Shown: positions 26,601 through 37,000 of the stretch, piece after piece
How positions within the stretch are numbered: the first letter of the stretch is position 1
Layout of the letters: every line of letters begins with the position of its first letter
Source: Parelaphostrongylus tenuis
Taxonomy: Eukaryota; Nematoda; Chromadorea; Rhabditida; Metastrongylidae
NCBI GenBank assembly: GCA_019055375.1
Contig: JAHQIW010000381.1
Span: 1,087,815 to 1,151,814 of the forward strand
Reading direction: 5' to 3'
DNA: 64,000 nucleotides
Position numbers and translations under genes: made by a program
The notes under the pieces: generated by a model
Database searches by the model: none
What the model was told of the DNA's origin: nothing
Seen by the model: only the letters and a program-made list of their open reading frames with translations

Positions 26601-28009
26601 GGAAAAAATCAGACTTTAACGTTAGATTAGTAAAAAAAAATCGCCCTCATAATTATCACTACTGGTCAACATCAGCAATCAGCTGCCGAAAAAACTGTAA
26701 ACCCCAACGGGACCGTGGACCCATGGTCTGTGGGTCTCTAACCTTCAACATATTGCGTCTAACAATGGCAGACGCTATTAGACGCCATTGTTAGAAGCAA
26801 CACGTTGAAATTCGGAGACGCACAGGCCATGGGTCGACGGTCCTGTGAGGGTCAATGTCTTTGTTACATGAGACTTGCGCGAGATTGGTACTTCCTCTGC
26901 GAAATTGATGGCTAACGTCTCCGTGACTTCGCCTCTTTCAGAGCCGTTAAATTACTTGGTTTCAAACGAAACTCTTTCTATTTAACCGCTTCAAGCGGTG
27001 TTATGATGTTACAACTAGATACCCATTGATGTAGAGCGATGTGCAAAACTTTCGCGTCAGGCGGGACTAGAACTAGACTAAAATGGGCGTCAGTAGTGTA
27101 ACGGATAGAGCACGCATTCCCGGAAAGAGTGAGGTGCGGGTTCTAGTCCCGCCTGACGCAAAAGTTTTGCACATCGCTCTACATCAATGGGTATCTACTT
27201 GGTTTTACTTTTTTTATTTGTTGATCAAGCGCGTAACGAGAGGCTGGTAACGAAAATTTTATTCGGCTAACGTTTCGACGCGTTTCATTTTCTTCAGAGG
27301 TGACGATGTGAGCCGATCGTCCACTCTCCTCGTCCTCATTGTAGATCTTCGCCTCATTCTCAATCTTCTTCGCTCGACTCGGATCATTTTTAATCTAATT
27401 TCTAGTCATTTAAGTAGATTGGCGGCTTTAAGGAAGGCGAAATCGCCAAAACATTAGCCGTTGTTTCTGAAGATATCTACTTTGCACAAGCTTTTTATAC
27501 ATAGAAAAAAACAGTTCGCGAGGCAGTTTTCATTTTTCACGCCGATGTTTTTCAAGAGTCGACCCTCTGATTTGAAAACACGTAATAATAAACACCTAGA
27601 CACCTGAACGCCCCGCCTTCACTGACAGTGCGAGCGTCTGCTTTCTTCTCTGGAGTCCTGAGGTAAGCCTAGCCGAGGCTTCCTTAGGTCGTCACCACAT
27701 TAGAGCAGTCGCCGGCCCTTGTTGATCAGAGGGAGATTACCACCTTGCGACTATAGCTACCGAGACGACGGTCATTCCTGGTACGGTTTCTTCTTTTAGA
27801 TGGGCCTTTGTAGTGGAAACGTCGGAATCCTCAGCTTGGGTGGCCCTGCTGAGGGCTTGAACCCCTGCTGTAGTTTGCAATCCAACACTCAAGAACCACC
27901 TGCGCTCCCAAGTAGATAAATAAACATAAATTCTAACCTTATAACTTTTGTAAGCCGGATACAGCGTCCCAGCAGTTAATGTGATGATACGAGAGAGTAC
28001 CACCGACAT
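20624..28009 (-). CDS. REEP1-4-type ER membrane-shaping protein (TB2/DP1/HVA22 family), 6 exons, about 225 aa
   Basis: REEP1-4 proteins sit as hairpins in tubular ER membrane, shape it and link it to microtubules; human REEP1 is a spastic paraplegia gene. Exons in reading order: 28009-27938, 25526-25329, 24583-24503, 24080-23983, 22730-22613, 20734-20624, all phases closing. The protein opens [20 protein letters not shown], then [18 protein letters not shown] and [18 protein letters not shown], the diagnostic TB2/DP1/HVA22 hydrophobic block, then [20 protein letters not shown], an amphipathic helix. The tail is acidic ([18 protein letters not shown]), then Ser/Arg-rich, ending RRSQRRHH. The start at 28009 gives the family's usual N-terminus; a TTG-initiated extension is not needed. 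The introns hold many repeats, including copies of one foldback family and hammerhead motifs. The last acceptor (TTTGAAG) and the exon-5 donor (GTTTTG) are atypical. Confidence 0.93.
20866..21151 (+). repeat. tRNA-derived SINE, family A
   Basis: The head GTGGCGCAGTGGTTAGAGG (box A-like) and AGTTCGATCTC (box B-like) are followed by a conserved tail (CACCAAGCCATCCATCCCTC, TTGGTACCA, ATTCAATCACCTC) ending in GGGATTGATCAACGC. About 285 bp. It lies in the REEP intron before the last exon. Confidence 0.75.
21150..21480. repeat. Foldback repeat with decayed hammerhead-like arms
   Basis: Arms AATGCAGCACAAACATACAA and TTGCATTGTTTGTGCTGCATT pair, as do CCAGTGACTAACGCTTCGGC and its inverse. Each arm holds a GGCGA...TCGCC hairpin followed by GAAAC or GAAGC, preceded by a damaged CTGAAGA. 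Lies in the REEP intron before the last exon. Confidence 0.6.
21600..22050. repeat. Inverted pair of family B tRNA-like repeats, in a REEP intron
   Basis: Minus-strand head at 21,660-21,725 (GAAGTTGAACCCGCGTTTTA). Plus-strand head at 21,935-22,045 (GGTGGTAGCGGTAGGCGCC, then GCATACCACGCAACATTTTT). Confidence 0.5.
22308..22480. repeat. MITE-like foldback, CCGTGGACC family, copy 2
   Basis: Inverted arms CAACCCTTCTGGAACCGT / GGTCCCGAAAGGGCT with CAGCACGCTGG-type centres. It lies in a REEP intron. Confidence 0.65.
23470..23845. repeat. Foldback of the GCGGGCGACACCGCC ribozyme repeat, in a REEP intron
   Basis: Inverted arms carry hammerhead-like sequences at 23,502 (minus, core mutated) and 23,745 (plus). 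The outer ends (TGCTACGTCAGAGCC and GGCTCTAAAAACCTCG) also pair. Confidence 0.65.
23745..23791 (+). ncRNA. Hammerhead-like motif in a REEP intron
   Basis: GGGCCG, CTGATGA (23751-23757), stem II GCGG/CCGC, GAAG in place of GAAA, a CG-TA-CG stem III, and stem I 3' strand TGGCTC that pairs through wobbles. A matching but more decayed copy on the minus strand at 23502-23547 forms the other arm. Confidence 0.45.
24690..24950. repeat. Copy of the CACGTGTATCGG ribozyme repeat family
   Basis: A minus-strand unit carries the hammerhead at 24,774 and the GGGAGCTCCGCTCCC block, followed by an opposed partial unit (gacagaccacagacaag). It lies between REEP exons 2 and 3. Confidence 0.65.
24774..24816 (-). 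ncRNA. Hammerhead ribozyme motif in a REEP intron, sense to the gene
   Basis: On the minus strand: stem I GCCCCA/TCGGGC (five of six pairs), CTGACGA, stem II GTC/GGC, GAAA, stem III ACA-CG-TGT, cleavage after A. All invariant core bases are present. It lies in the intron between REEP exons 2 and 3 and in the transcribed orientation, so it could cut the pre-mRNA intron. Confidence 0.65.
25038..25291. repeat. MITE-like foldback, CCGTGGACC family, copy 3
   Basis: TTAACCCTTTCGGCACCGTG at the left and CACGGTTCCGAAAGGGTTGA at the right. The right end lies just 37 bp from REEP exon 2. Confidence 0.75.
25885..26140. repeat. Foldback with a tRNA-like head, family B
   Basis: The right half has GTGGTGTAGTGGTAGCAGCA (box A-like) and GCGGGTTCGATTCTAGCC (box B-like). 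The left half is its inverse (CGGCCTCAAGCGAGAATCGA). A single minus-strand copy lies at 25,640-25,735. It looks like two tRNA-derived SINEs head to head. Confidence 0.65.
26150..26443 (-). repeat. tRNA-derived SINE, family A
   Basis: Reverse-strand copy of the 20.9 kb element, complete from GGCGTTGATCAATCCCTGAG to the box A region CACTGCGCCACACGCGC. Confidence 0.75.
26698..26853. repeat. MITE-like foldback, CCGTGGACC family, copy 4
   Basis: Arms GGGACCGTGGACCCATGG and CCATGGGTCGACGGTCC with the CTAACAATGGC centre seen in copy 3. It lies in REEP intron 1. Confidence 0.7.
27017..27196. repeat. Near-perfect hairpin around a tRNA-like head, family B
   Basis: Left arm 27,017-27,073 and right arm 27,140-27,196 are inverted copies over 57 bp with one mismatch. 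The loop and right arm hold CAGTAGTGTAACGGATAGAG and GCGGGTTCTAGTCCCGCC, which resemble pol III boxes A and B. It lies in REEP intron 1. The near identity of the arms implies a young element. Confidence 0.75.
27240..27480. repeat. Inverted pair with decayed hammerhead-like sequence
   Basis: The plus strand at 27,426-27,462 reads CGGCT, TTAAGGA, a GGC/GCC hairpin, AAAAC and AGCCG: a hammerhead with intact stem I and II but mutated core. The minus strand at 27,265-27,305 holds a CTGAAGA...GAAACGTTAGCCG copy. It lies in REEP intron 1. Confidence 0.45.
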
Positions 28010-28111
28010 GCTGCTAACCAAGACTGATCAGTGTAGAGCAGCGATTGGTGCGCTCCTTCAAATAATTGCTTCAATAATAAAAAATAATTCATAAATTACG
28101 TAAGAAAATGA

Positions 28112-28258
28112 GTTAACTTTTGAGGTACAATGGACCTGTCGCCTCTGCGTCTCCGACCTTGAACGTGCTGGTCTAAAATAACATCTAACCCCCCAACGAG
28201 GACGCGTTGAAGGTCAGAGACGCAGAGGCCGTGGGTCCACGGTAGCGTAAGAGTTAAC
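28112..28258. repeat. MITE-like foldback, CCGTGGACC family, copy 5
   Basis: GTTAAC at both ends; arms CGCCTCTGCGTCTCCGACCT and its inverse. It lies 0.1 kb upstream of the REEP start codon. Confidence 0.7.
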
Positions 28259-28394
28259 GATGTATCAAACAGAACTAGCGATCCACTATCAACGACGTCC
28301 ACACAATGCCCAAGATATACCCGTTGCCGCTGGATCCACGACAATCATACGGCATAATTTAGCAACGAGTAGGGATGAATATCGTCCAAACAAG

Positions 28395-28634
28395 AAGGAA
28401 AAATGAGAGAAGAAAAGAGAGAAAGAAGAAAATAAAGAAGAAGAAAAGAGAGAGAGAAAGAAGGAGAGGGAGAAAAAGAGAGATATAGAGAAGTAGAGAG
28501 AACAGAAGACAAACGCTCAATGCTGTAGAGGAAAACGGCAGAATAATGTATAAACATCGGATAAGATTAAAGTAAAAGAGTAAATAAACATGATAAACCT
28601 TGTAACAGGCGCCGGCCGAAACGATAATGGAGAC

Positions 28635-28669
<35 letters not shown>

Positions 28670-28715
28670 AGAGGAGAGAGAGAGAGAGGAGAGAGAGGAG
28701 AGAGAGAGAGAGAGC
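28395..28715. repeat. GA-rich simple repeat near the REEP 5' end
   Basis: Two (GA)n/(GAAA)n tracts about 100-120 bp long with a unique stretch between, 0.4-0.7 kb upstream of the REEP start codon. Polypurine on the plus strand. Confidence 0.85.
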
Positions 28716-28829
28716 CAGTGTTGTTCCGAATAAATCTTCTTAACAATCTCATGTCTGCTCCTCAAGAAAACCACTGGAATTACCTGGTCAATACCCAGGT
28801 TTGAAGAAAATCGGGTTTTTTGTGGTTAT

Positions 28830-28985
28830 AAAGGGATAAATGAAAAATCGATCTCATTCGCTGGACAGGCACTTTCCACTGGAATTTTAGTAACCATTCG
28901 AAAGCTTGGTTTTCTGGCTAGAACCCTACGTCGCCGGTTATTCAAAACATCCCTTTATAACGATGTAAACTTTGAAAAGTTCCTC
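28830..28985 (+). repeat. Arm fragment of the large foldback family
   Basis: AAAATCGATCTCATTCGCTGG, TAGTAACCATTCGAAAGCTT and CGTCGCCGG match the left arm of the 47.6 kb copy. Confidence 0.5.
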
Positions 28986-30094
28986 TCCATCGAATGAGGG
29001 TGGGTTTTTCATTTGTCTCCTTGAACCATAGAGTACCGAAAATCGCCCCCAGGAGGACTATGGGGATCGGACATCAACCGGAACCGTACGGGAAACTGGC
29101 ACTTCGGAAATCGGACAGCAAATGGGAACTCCTCTTCAGTAACAGAACGGAAAGAAATCAATACAGAGAACCATTTTAGTATTTCGTTTGTGAGTAGATC
29201 AAATGCGTAGAAATCGATGATCTCAGTAGGAAAATGCCCTCATATGCGACAACTTCGGAGGGAAACTATCGATAACTCAGCGGTCACGTGAAGAGGAGAG
29301 CGCCAAGTTTCCCACTGCCATTAACCGCTATCTGGCCGCTCGGGGTCAGAAAATGGGTTAAGACAGAAGAGATACGAGCTATTTTCATTACATTTATCGT
29401 AATGTCTTTATTGATTGGCCAGCAGCCCGAGGCTGACGACAAAAAAACCTTCAGAGCCGATGGCGAGTGCGGGACTCCAAGGCCCTAACCTGTGACTGGG
29501 GTTTTGAAGAAAAGATGAGGGCTACGAAACCCTTGAAAAGCCGGAAAAGGTCTCTTTCTTATCAACCTCGGGTTAACGAAAAAGCGACGAAAATACTCTC
29601 GACTATTCGATGCCGAGAGGGAAAATCGATTTTCGAAATACATTTATTTTCATATCACTTTCGAATAACGCTCAAAGACTAGCAAACAGATCAGTAACAG
29701 ATCAGAAAAATCGATAATAGATCACAAATACGTCACCAGCGGGCGTCACGTGGGGTCTCGATATCGATCGAAGTGCGGAAAACCGCGTTGCAACCGATCG
29801 ATGAGGAAGTGTCGTCGTCGGCTGTCGCTCGTCGTTGACGATGAGGTGGAGTGACAAGTGAGCTCGTCCGGCCCACTGCAGACTACCACCTGATGGTCCT
29901 TCCCGTTTTTTTTCCGGGCCATAAGGTCCGATTTCTCGTTCGGTTTCTAAGCGAATCGATTCTTATCTCTGAGATTGAGGCTTTCACAGCGATAGTTTCG
30001 TCCAACTAGCGGTCAGAGTCGTTAAGCCAAACGCCAGTGCTCTTCTTCCTTTAACTTCTCTATGTTTTTTTTTCTCTCGTTTCGAGTGTTTTCT
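28986..30094. other. Upstream flank of REEP
   Basis: Somewhat richer in G/C than its surroundings (for example GTCACGTGGGGTCTCGATATCG near 29,747). No exon recognised; promoter function is only a guess. Confidence 0.35.
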
Positions 30095-30225
30095 TAAGAT
30101 CACAGTTCAAATTTCAATATGCCTGGTAATTATTTCTGAGGAAACACGTGTATGGGGCTCTCTAAGTCAGCCCTCTTTGATAGACCCTAACATGCCTGGC
30201 TTAAAAAGATTACCAGGCATTTTTC
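30095..30225 (+). repeat. Truncated copy of the same ribozyme repeat family
   Basis: The TTTCGAGTGTTTTCTTAAGA terminus, the CAATATGCC arm and a partial ACACGTGTATGGGGCTCT segment are present, but the CTGANGA half of the hammerhead is missing. Confidence 0.55.
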
Positions 30226-30324
30226 TTTCTCTTTTTCACTTCTTCTAGCTCAACAATTTCTATAATTCACAAGTGGTCCGAAATCCAGTAAAAAGCTAGA
30301 TAATTTTCTCGCGTACTATTCTCA

Positions 30325-31185
30325 GACACAACTCATGATGAAGCCATGGTGTGAAGGTGAGCGAGTCGAATTGAATGGTTTTCTGGTCAAGGAGATCACC
30401 TCGTACGTGTACCTTGAACGTTTAATAAACATCGAGAACAACATGAAAAGGAACTAGACAGAAGAAGGATAACAGCACGGGCTCTATTCAAGCCTCCCAA
30501 AGAAGCCACTGACCAGATAGCGGACCCCAAACTCCGTGCTCACGTCCTCAATTCGACAGTCCTCTCAGCGCTCCGTTATCCTTTTGAGGGTCAACATTGA
30601 TAGGCAGGCGGCGTCGCGTTGTCGCCTTCCCACGAAACGCGACACCGCCATTACAGTACTTAAGCAGATTTTACGTCGCGCGGTGAGAAGCAAAATGTCT
30701 TTCGTGGTCCTTAAGGACAGATGGCCATGCGGCAGAGACGTGGGCTGATGCTACGGCCTCGTCAGGAAGTCTGCGTACAACTCACAGGGCGTTTGAGCGA
30801 AATCTTCTGAAAATCAACCGGCACTCAAAGCGTCTAGCCGGTTTGCGCAGCTTCGATCTTCGAAAACTGTCTCATCTACATGATCCAGAAACATGCACAT
30901 CGATAGCGAAACGGATTGACCGTTATTTATCAAGAAGAACAAATGAGAGAGGGACGAAAAGAGCAACGGAGTGGACTTGGAGAGAATGCAAGCGCCCTCT
31001 CGGAAGGCCACCCAAACGATGAGCGGACGTGTTTGTGGCTAACGTCAACCATCTGCATCCACAGATGGCAACCAGTTTGGATTCACGGAATGAGCCTCGC
31101 CTACGTCGCCATGCTCCACCTCTTTGGACGACAGTCGCACGAGGATAAACGGTAGGAAACTGAGCTGGAGCCCGCACTACCACGG
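30325..31185 (+). mobile_element. LINE reverse-transcriptase C-terminal remnant
   Basis: In shifting frames the plus strand reads ITSYVYLERLINIENNMK, then DPKLRAHVLNSTVLSALR-like sequence, then AETWADATASSGSLRTTHRA and FERNLLKINRHSKRLAGLRS, then WTWRECKRPLGRPPKR. This is the order found at the C-terminus of abundant endonuclease-reverse transcriptase LINEs of strongylid nematodes. A stretch of about 125-150 bp between the second and third blocks does not fit and looks like an insertion. Frameshifts and stops make it non-functional, and no endonuclease or RT palm was seen upstream. Confidence 0.7.
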
Positions 31186-31314
31186 AAAACGGACCCTTCA
31201 AGTATCAAGTGTCAAGTGCTTCTGTTAGGGTATTCGACGTTCCAGGCTTTTTTCAACCATTGTGGAACATATGACATAATCTGCAAGCATTCTTCGTCTT
31301 ACAGCTCATATAGC

Positions 31315-31730
31315 AGTGTTATAATGCTATAATTATATATCCAGGATGGTGAGTGATGTGTAACTCTTTGATGATCTCAAGTGGGCGTTGAACCCGCGTC
31401 TCACCTATACCGTGAGCACGTGCTACCATTACGCACTACCGACCCTGCAATGCTATCACTCTTTTCTCGATATAAGCTATCGAAACTGCCAGCCACTAAC
31501 ATTTTAAGGGGTTCGGTTTGAGAAAGACAACGGTGTTAGTCTCAATCAAGCTGACATCTGTTGAATATATAAACATGTCTGAGGAACAGGATTATCACAA
31601 ATGCGGTAACCTCGATCGAGTGATGATAGCACACACATCCTGACATGGATGAAACGCGGGTTCAAGTCCCGCCTGCGGTTAAAAGTTTTGCACATCACGC
31701 AGCATCTTTGGAGTTATGTTTATACTTTCC
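31315..31730. repeat. Inverted pair of family B tRNA-like repeats
   Basis: Minus-strand head at 31,380-31,440 (GTTGAACCCGCGTCTCACC) and plus-strand head at 31,600-31,700 (GAAACGCGGGTTCAAGTCCC, AAAAGTTTTGCACATCACGC). Confidence 0.6.
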
Positions 31731-33839
31731 ATTAAATTAGAAAATTTTCATCTCTGCTTTTTTATATCAAGAATTGTCTACATATCCTTCGCTTTCATTG
31801 TATCTCATCCCTAACACATTTGAATTTTTCATTGTACGAGACTCAGCAATTTCAGCATCATAATCGTCTCCTCCATGAACGTCGGGGAAGTGCTGATTGG
31901 GCGTATCGCCTTGCACCTCGGGATAGCCAGGTCGGGACACTCGTTAATGATTGCTGAAAAATGCTGGAGAGGGGGAAGATCAACTCCACGTCGAGCCGCA
32001 CTCGAGCATCACTATCCACTTGACACCGATTCATGTCTACATATGACGCATAAGGACAAATTTTGTGAATCATTAACATTCCTATTGGATCAAGAGTGCC
32101 ATGGGTAACTCAAACGTCTGATTCTTATGATTTCACCTTCCAACTCACAAGGTTCTCTTTCCTTTATTCACGACTCTTGTACTTCGTGTCTTAGTGAGTT
32201 TTCACTTAATTTTCTGCATGATGATTCTGTTTTTGATCTCCATGGGTGATCTTTGCATTTTTCGCTGATCCATTCAAAATTTACTTACAGTTCTCGGTGA
32301 GACTTGACATAATCTTTATGTGATTCCCACATAAACCCATTTCTTCAGAACTTTCCTGATGGGATTTTGAAAATGGTGTGTTTCCAGTTCTCCAACGTCT
32401 CTTATTTTCCATTTCTAATTGTTGAATTGAGGTTCAGATCCGATTAAAACTTATCACTGTGAGTAGAATAATCGCTGTTTATTGCGCCGTCTGAGATTCC
32501 ATCAAAATCGGCTCATATTGCCCCGATTTCGATCCCTAATATAGCATAAGGTCATTATATTGACCATACACGGTTGAACATTCCTGATGCGCCAACTAAA
32601 ATTCCTTTTTATGGCTCGATATCTCTTCATTCCCATTCTTTCTTTTTGGAAAAATGGGCAGTGCAACATTAACTTCGAAAAACCTCGTCAGCCGCACTTT
32701 TTTAGGTCCCACGGAAAAATGGGCTAGTTTTGGTGCATATAGATTTCGCGCTCCAATCGCATGCCTCAAAGCTTTAACCGTTTCGGGTATTTGAATACAC
32801 GATTTTCTAGAGGCTCAGACAGAATAAACAATCTACAAAACAACATTATCAAAAAAAAAAAAACACGCTATGACGTTTAAGAGACGAGTTAACTATTTTG
32901 AATGCAAATCATGTCTTATTTTCGCTCTAATATCGTTCTGTTTAATTTTTTGAAAACCAATTTGCGCATCAAATACGCCGAGATATGGGCCTATCGAATG
33001 ACTACCAATAATCCAAGCGAAAATCCATCCACAGACCACAACCGAGCAAACAAAACAAGGTCAATGTGGGACATAAGATTATTTTCGCTACGACAACGCG
33101 AAAAGATTTTCAAAAATCAACCACATTCTGAAATTTACGAGATTTCCGTTTTTAAATGATCATTACAAGTTCAATGGAGAGACTTTTTTCAACGAGAAAG
33201 GTCTCTAAAAAACAGTCTTTTCAAATGGAGGCATTCCATCGTGAAAGGGTTGAAGGGAATCCCTAATTTTCAATCGTTATAAGACCATCCTCATGCCATC
33301 GCATATCAGCGTTTGATGGAAAGACACTACTTGAGATATCCAATTGTTCCTTCGTTGAACTTGAAAAGCTAAACAATCCACATAAAATCATCCCAAAAAA
33401 AAAGGAGCTGCATGTCGAACTGATCAATGAAATTGGTTTATGCTGTGATTTGCAATAATGTTTCGCTAAACCATTGAGAGTTTGTAAAGAAATGATTCTT
33501 TCGCCCTGAAAAACGCTAGGATTCTCAAGACTCTTTATCGTTTGTTTCAAGATAAAAACTCAACTGTTCAATCATTGTAAAGAATGGTTCAGGATTCTTG
33601 TCCTCTGACTGAACGAACTATCGAATGGAAATCAAGCAAAGAAGAGGAGAAATTCAAAGTTTTACTGGTTTCTATCAAAACGCTTGATGCTGTCACTTAT
33701 CAGGAAGAGGTTTGTGGATGAATTTGGTTCGTTGGAATGTTGTCACTGACATAGTGCTAATTACCTATGAATTGAAGAGGACGTTAGCGCATAAAGATGT
33801 CTTTCTCAAAGAGATTTCAAAAAACACTTGAAACAGCAA
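31731..33839. other. No gene seen
   Basis: A/T-rich; an 85-codon plus-strand frame at 32,902 has no recognisable product. Confidence 0.45.
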
Positions 33840-34020
33840 ATAGGATAATTCACTATTGCCAGCCAAGAGCAATCGAGAGAAGACTACCCGTTGGGTGATT
33901 TTAGCACCTAACGGCCCGTGTAAAACGACTTTCGGCGTTGGCCTGACGAGGTTGGGAGGCCGAAACACGTGTATTGCACTGTATACGTGCCATACAGATC
34001 TCATGAAAGGTTGAGAATAT
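33840..34020 (+). repeat. Diverged copy of the same ribozyme repeat family
   Basis: Holds the GCCAAGAGCAATCGAG block and the hammerhead at 33,937. Confidence 0.5.
33937..33978 (+). ncRNA. Hammerhead ribozyme motif with decayed stem I
   Basis: Core CTGACGA (33943-33949), stem II GGT/GCC, GAAA and stem III ACA-CG-TGT are intact, but the flanks no longer form stem I. It lies in a diverged copy of the same repeat (GCCAAGAGCAATCGAG at about 33,857). Confidence 0.5.
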
Positions 34021-37000
34021 AGTATCAGATTACAGACGTCTTTCTTCGTTCTCCTCACGATGACTCGTGTAGCGCCTTGTAATTGGTAACGTTATTGGTT
34101 CTTTCTCAACTCTCGAGCAAAGCATGTCTTCATTGCTTTGAGGTCGGCGTGCTCTTATCAGACTCATCTCGGGGATTGATGGCATATACTTCTGCAACGA
34201 TAAGCACTCGTCCGTCATTGTATGGACTAAACTTACATTTAATATATCATAAATTACCTATTGGAAGCGAATATATAAATCATACCTAAGGGCTCTAACA
34301 AAGCTTAACGTATTAGCTTTCGTCTTCATCGTGTTCAAATGCCGTTCTAGCAGCGTAAATCTAATTCGCTAAATTTTGTGCGTCTGATAGGGCAAGCGGT
34401 CATCAGTTTTCACAGCTTGTTTCTGAAAAAGTTTTGCTTGATGTTTCTTTCTGGACGTGATTGATGATGGGTTAGTGTAGGCCCCTTATTTAGGTTTTTT
34501 ACTAAAGCAGAAGCAAGTGACTTGGACAAGTGGGCACGCTGATTTGGGTCTTTTATCATGGGATTAGGTCATAAAAGTTTGTTTTTTTCTCCGTATTTCT
34601 TACTTTTTCTTTCATGTCGTCTTCCTCGTTCATCCCATTTCGGTGTATTCGTGTATGTTATCGATAGATGATAAATAGATAGGGATTTTTAGTCAGAAGA
34701 TGTTTCTTATCACTCACGAATAACTTCATTATGCACTATGAATCTGTGACGAACGGAGTTAACGATTAGGCTGCTGTGTGAGACCATTTCCTTGTTACAT
34801 CGTAAGAAGGCTGTTTTGGTGATAAGTGGGGAAAGCAGATGGCAACGGTTCCAGCAGTTTAAGATCCATTGTTCGGCTGACGAATGCCGAGATAACTGCA
34901 TTTGCTTTGGCGCTGTAATATGTCAATCTCGTAGTCGACGATTTTCAAGGCACAGAAAAAGTTGTACTCGAGAAAGACCCCGATTAGACGACTTATTGTT
35001 TACATGTGATGATTAAAGCAGAGCCTCTTTCGATAATTGATCTGATATTGTCACGAGCCGCTTTTCATGATAGTGGCTTGTGATTCTAGTACAATGAAGC
35101 TACTAATGTCTAAAAGGGTTATGTAAAGGGGAAGTAATGTTTCAAATCTCTGTAGCGATTCCATTTTGCAAAAGGCAGTTTTTGTCTCATTTAACCAACA
35201 GCATAACATTGGTCTCAGAGGTCGGAGATCCCAGTGACAACTCAGATCCATAGTTTTCTAGATCGCGATCAGTAATTTTCTTCAACTAGTCGTCTGTAGG
35301 AATTTGAGCCATAACGTTCACCGCGTACAGTGTAACGTATGTAGGTACGGTATTTATGGATATTCAAGATCATTTTCTAAGCCCTTTTGAGCTATTCCCA
35401 AGCTGTTTTCCCATTTCGTGAACCGAAAAATAGAACGTCATTTCTAATAAATTAGTTCATCGAGTCCTTACTGATTACTAATTACCAATTAAATGCTGCG
35501 TACGTTTCCGTGAGGTGGGCGAAATTGGAGAAACGATCCTCTTTGTTAGACTTAGACTTTCCATTACACTTTCAGTGATCACTCGAAAGCCCGTACAAGG
35601 CTCTTGTCACAAACTATCTAACGCTGTAGAAATATCAGGTTCTCCCGTATCTACACTAGAGCAGTAAGCACCAAATTTAACAAACAGAAATAATCAAAAT
35701 TCCTTAACAATACTATTCAATTGCGTATTTTCTTGCGGACATTTTGGCATGCAATTTGTCATACTTGTTTGAAGATGGAACTATCGTGAGAACAAATTCG
35801 CTTGCTACTCATGCACGAATGATATGGCAATGGAAAATGCTAGTGAAGCACAGCAAGATTAATTGAATTTTCTATGAACGGCCCGAGCGCGTTTGATCCT
35901 CCAGATTATCTTCTCCAGCTTTGGACTTAGCAACCACTTCCTAGCCGTCCTTCTTGCAACCGTATCATTTCCTCAAGTTCCTTAAATCTAGCGCGCTGCT
36001 TCACTTGAGCATTTACCTCTACGCGCCTATTCTTGCATGAGTATCTAGTGAATTTGGTCCTGCGACAGCTCTACTTTGAGCAAATATAGGTAACTTGTAT
36101 ACTAAAATCTCTCACAAGAAATTGCGCAGTTGAACGATACCAAAACTATGGAGTTTAAATTCCTTGTGGTATTAAGTCGGTGTTTATTGCACTAGTGCCC
36201 AAAGTTATGGAACGACCTAACAAATTTATGTTTTACTCGCACTGCGCTATTTTATCATCATCGACACTTATATTCTCACTGGACGAAATTCTTTTCTTGA
36301 AGTGCTAATGATCGCTCGATAACTTAAATCTCGGAGAATACAATGGTATGTTTACTTTCTAGAAAGTCTTTTTATAGCGCTGTACAAGAAGAAAATATTG
36401 ATGTTTCACATACGCGTATTTCTCATAGGACAGAGGTGTTCTCTTGAATCATGAAGGGCTATCTGATATCATGAGTTTCGACGATTCCAACGCTGCGATG
36501 GTTTTCTGGAATAACCGTTTCGCGCCAGTGTAGCAGTGAAAATAAGATTGAGTTTCACAACGTTGCGCAAATGCTTTCTCGGCCAGTGTTTGTGCTGGTC
36601 ATGCTCGATAACGCCATCGATAGACCACGAGGGCGCGTTTCACATGTGAAGTGCGATTTTTTCTATTGAATCCACGATTTTTCTTTGCTCAGCAAAAGCA
36701 CCAGATACAACGTGTTAGGTGAAGGTATTTATTTTTCTGGCCATTTTTCTGTTTTTCAATTGGGCTTGTGATTTCATCTGAAATCTCTCAGTGCTCTACA
36801 TTTCTCCATCTGTTTTTCATTATCAATCGGAGCTAATAGCCTTTAGTCGGTAATGTTGTACCATTAGTGCTTTTAACTATTCTTGTAATATTATCTACAT
36901 CTGTCCGCCGGGCGGAACGGCGTCGAATACATCTGACTCGTGCCCAACAGTCGCCATGCTCAACATTACGAGAAAGCAGTTTGTGTTCACAATCACAATG

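Noticed and set aside
28345..28774. Ser/Leu-rich minus-strand frames
   Set aside because: They translate the GA-rich simple repeat.
32655..32697. Minus-strand CTGACGA with GTGC/GCAC flanks, like a hammerhead
   Set aside because: GAAG replaces GAAA, stem II does not form, and it is a single copy outside any repeat family.
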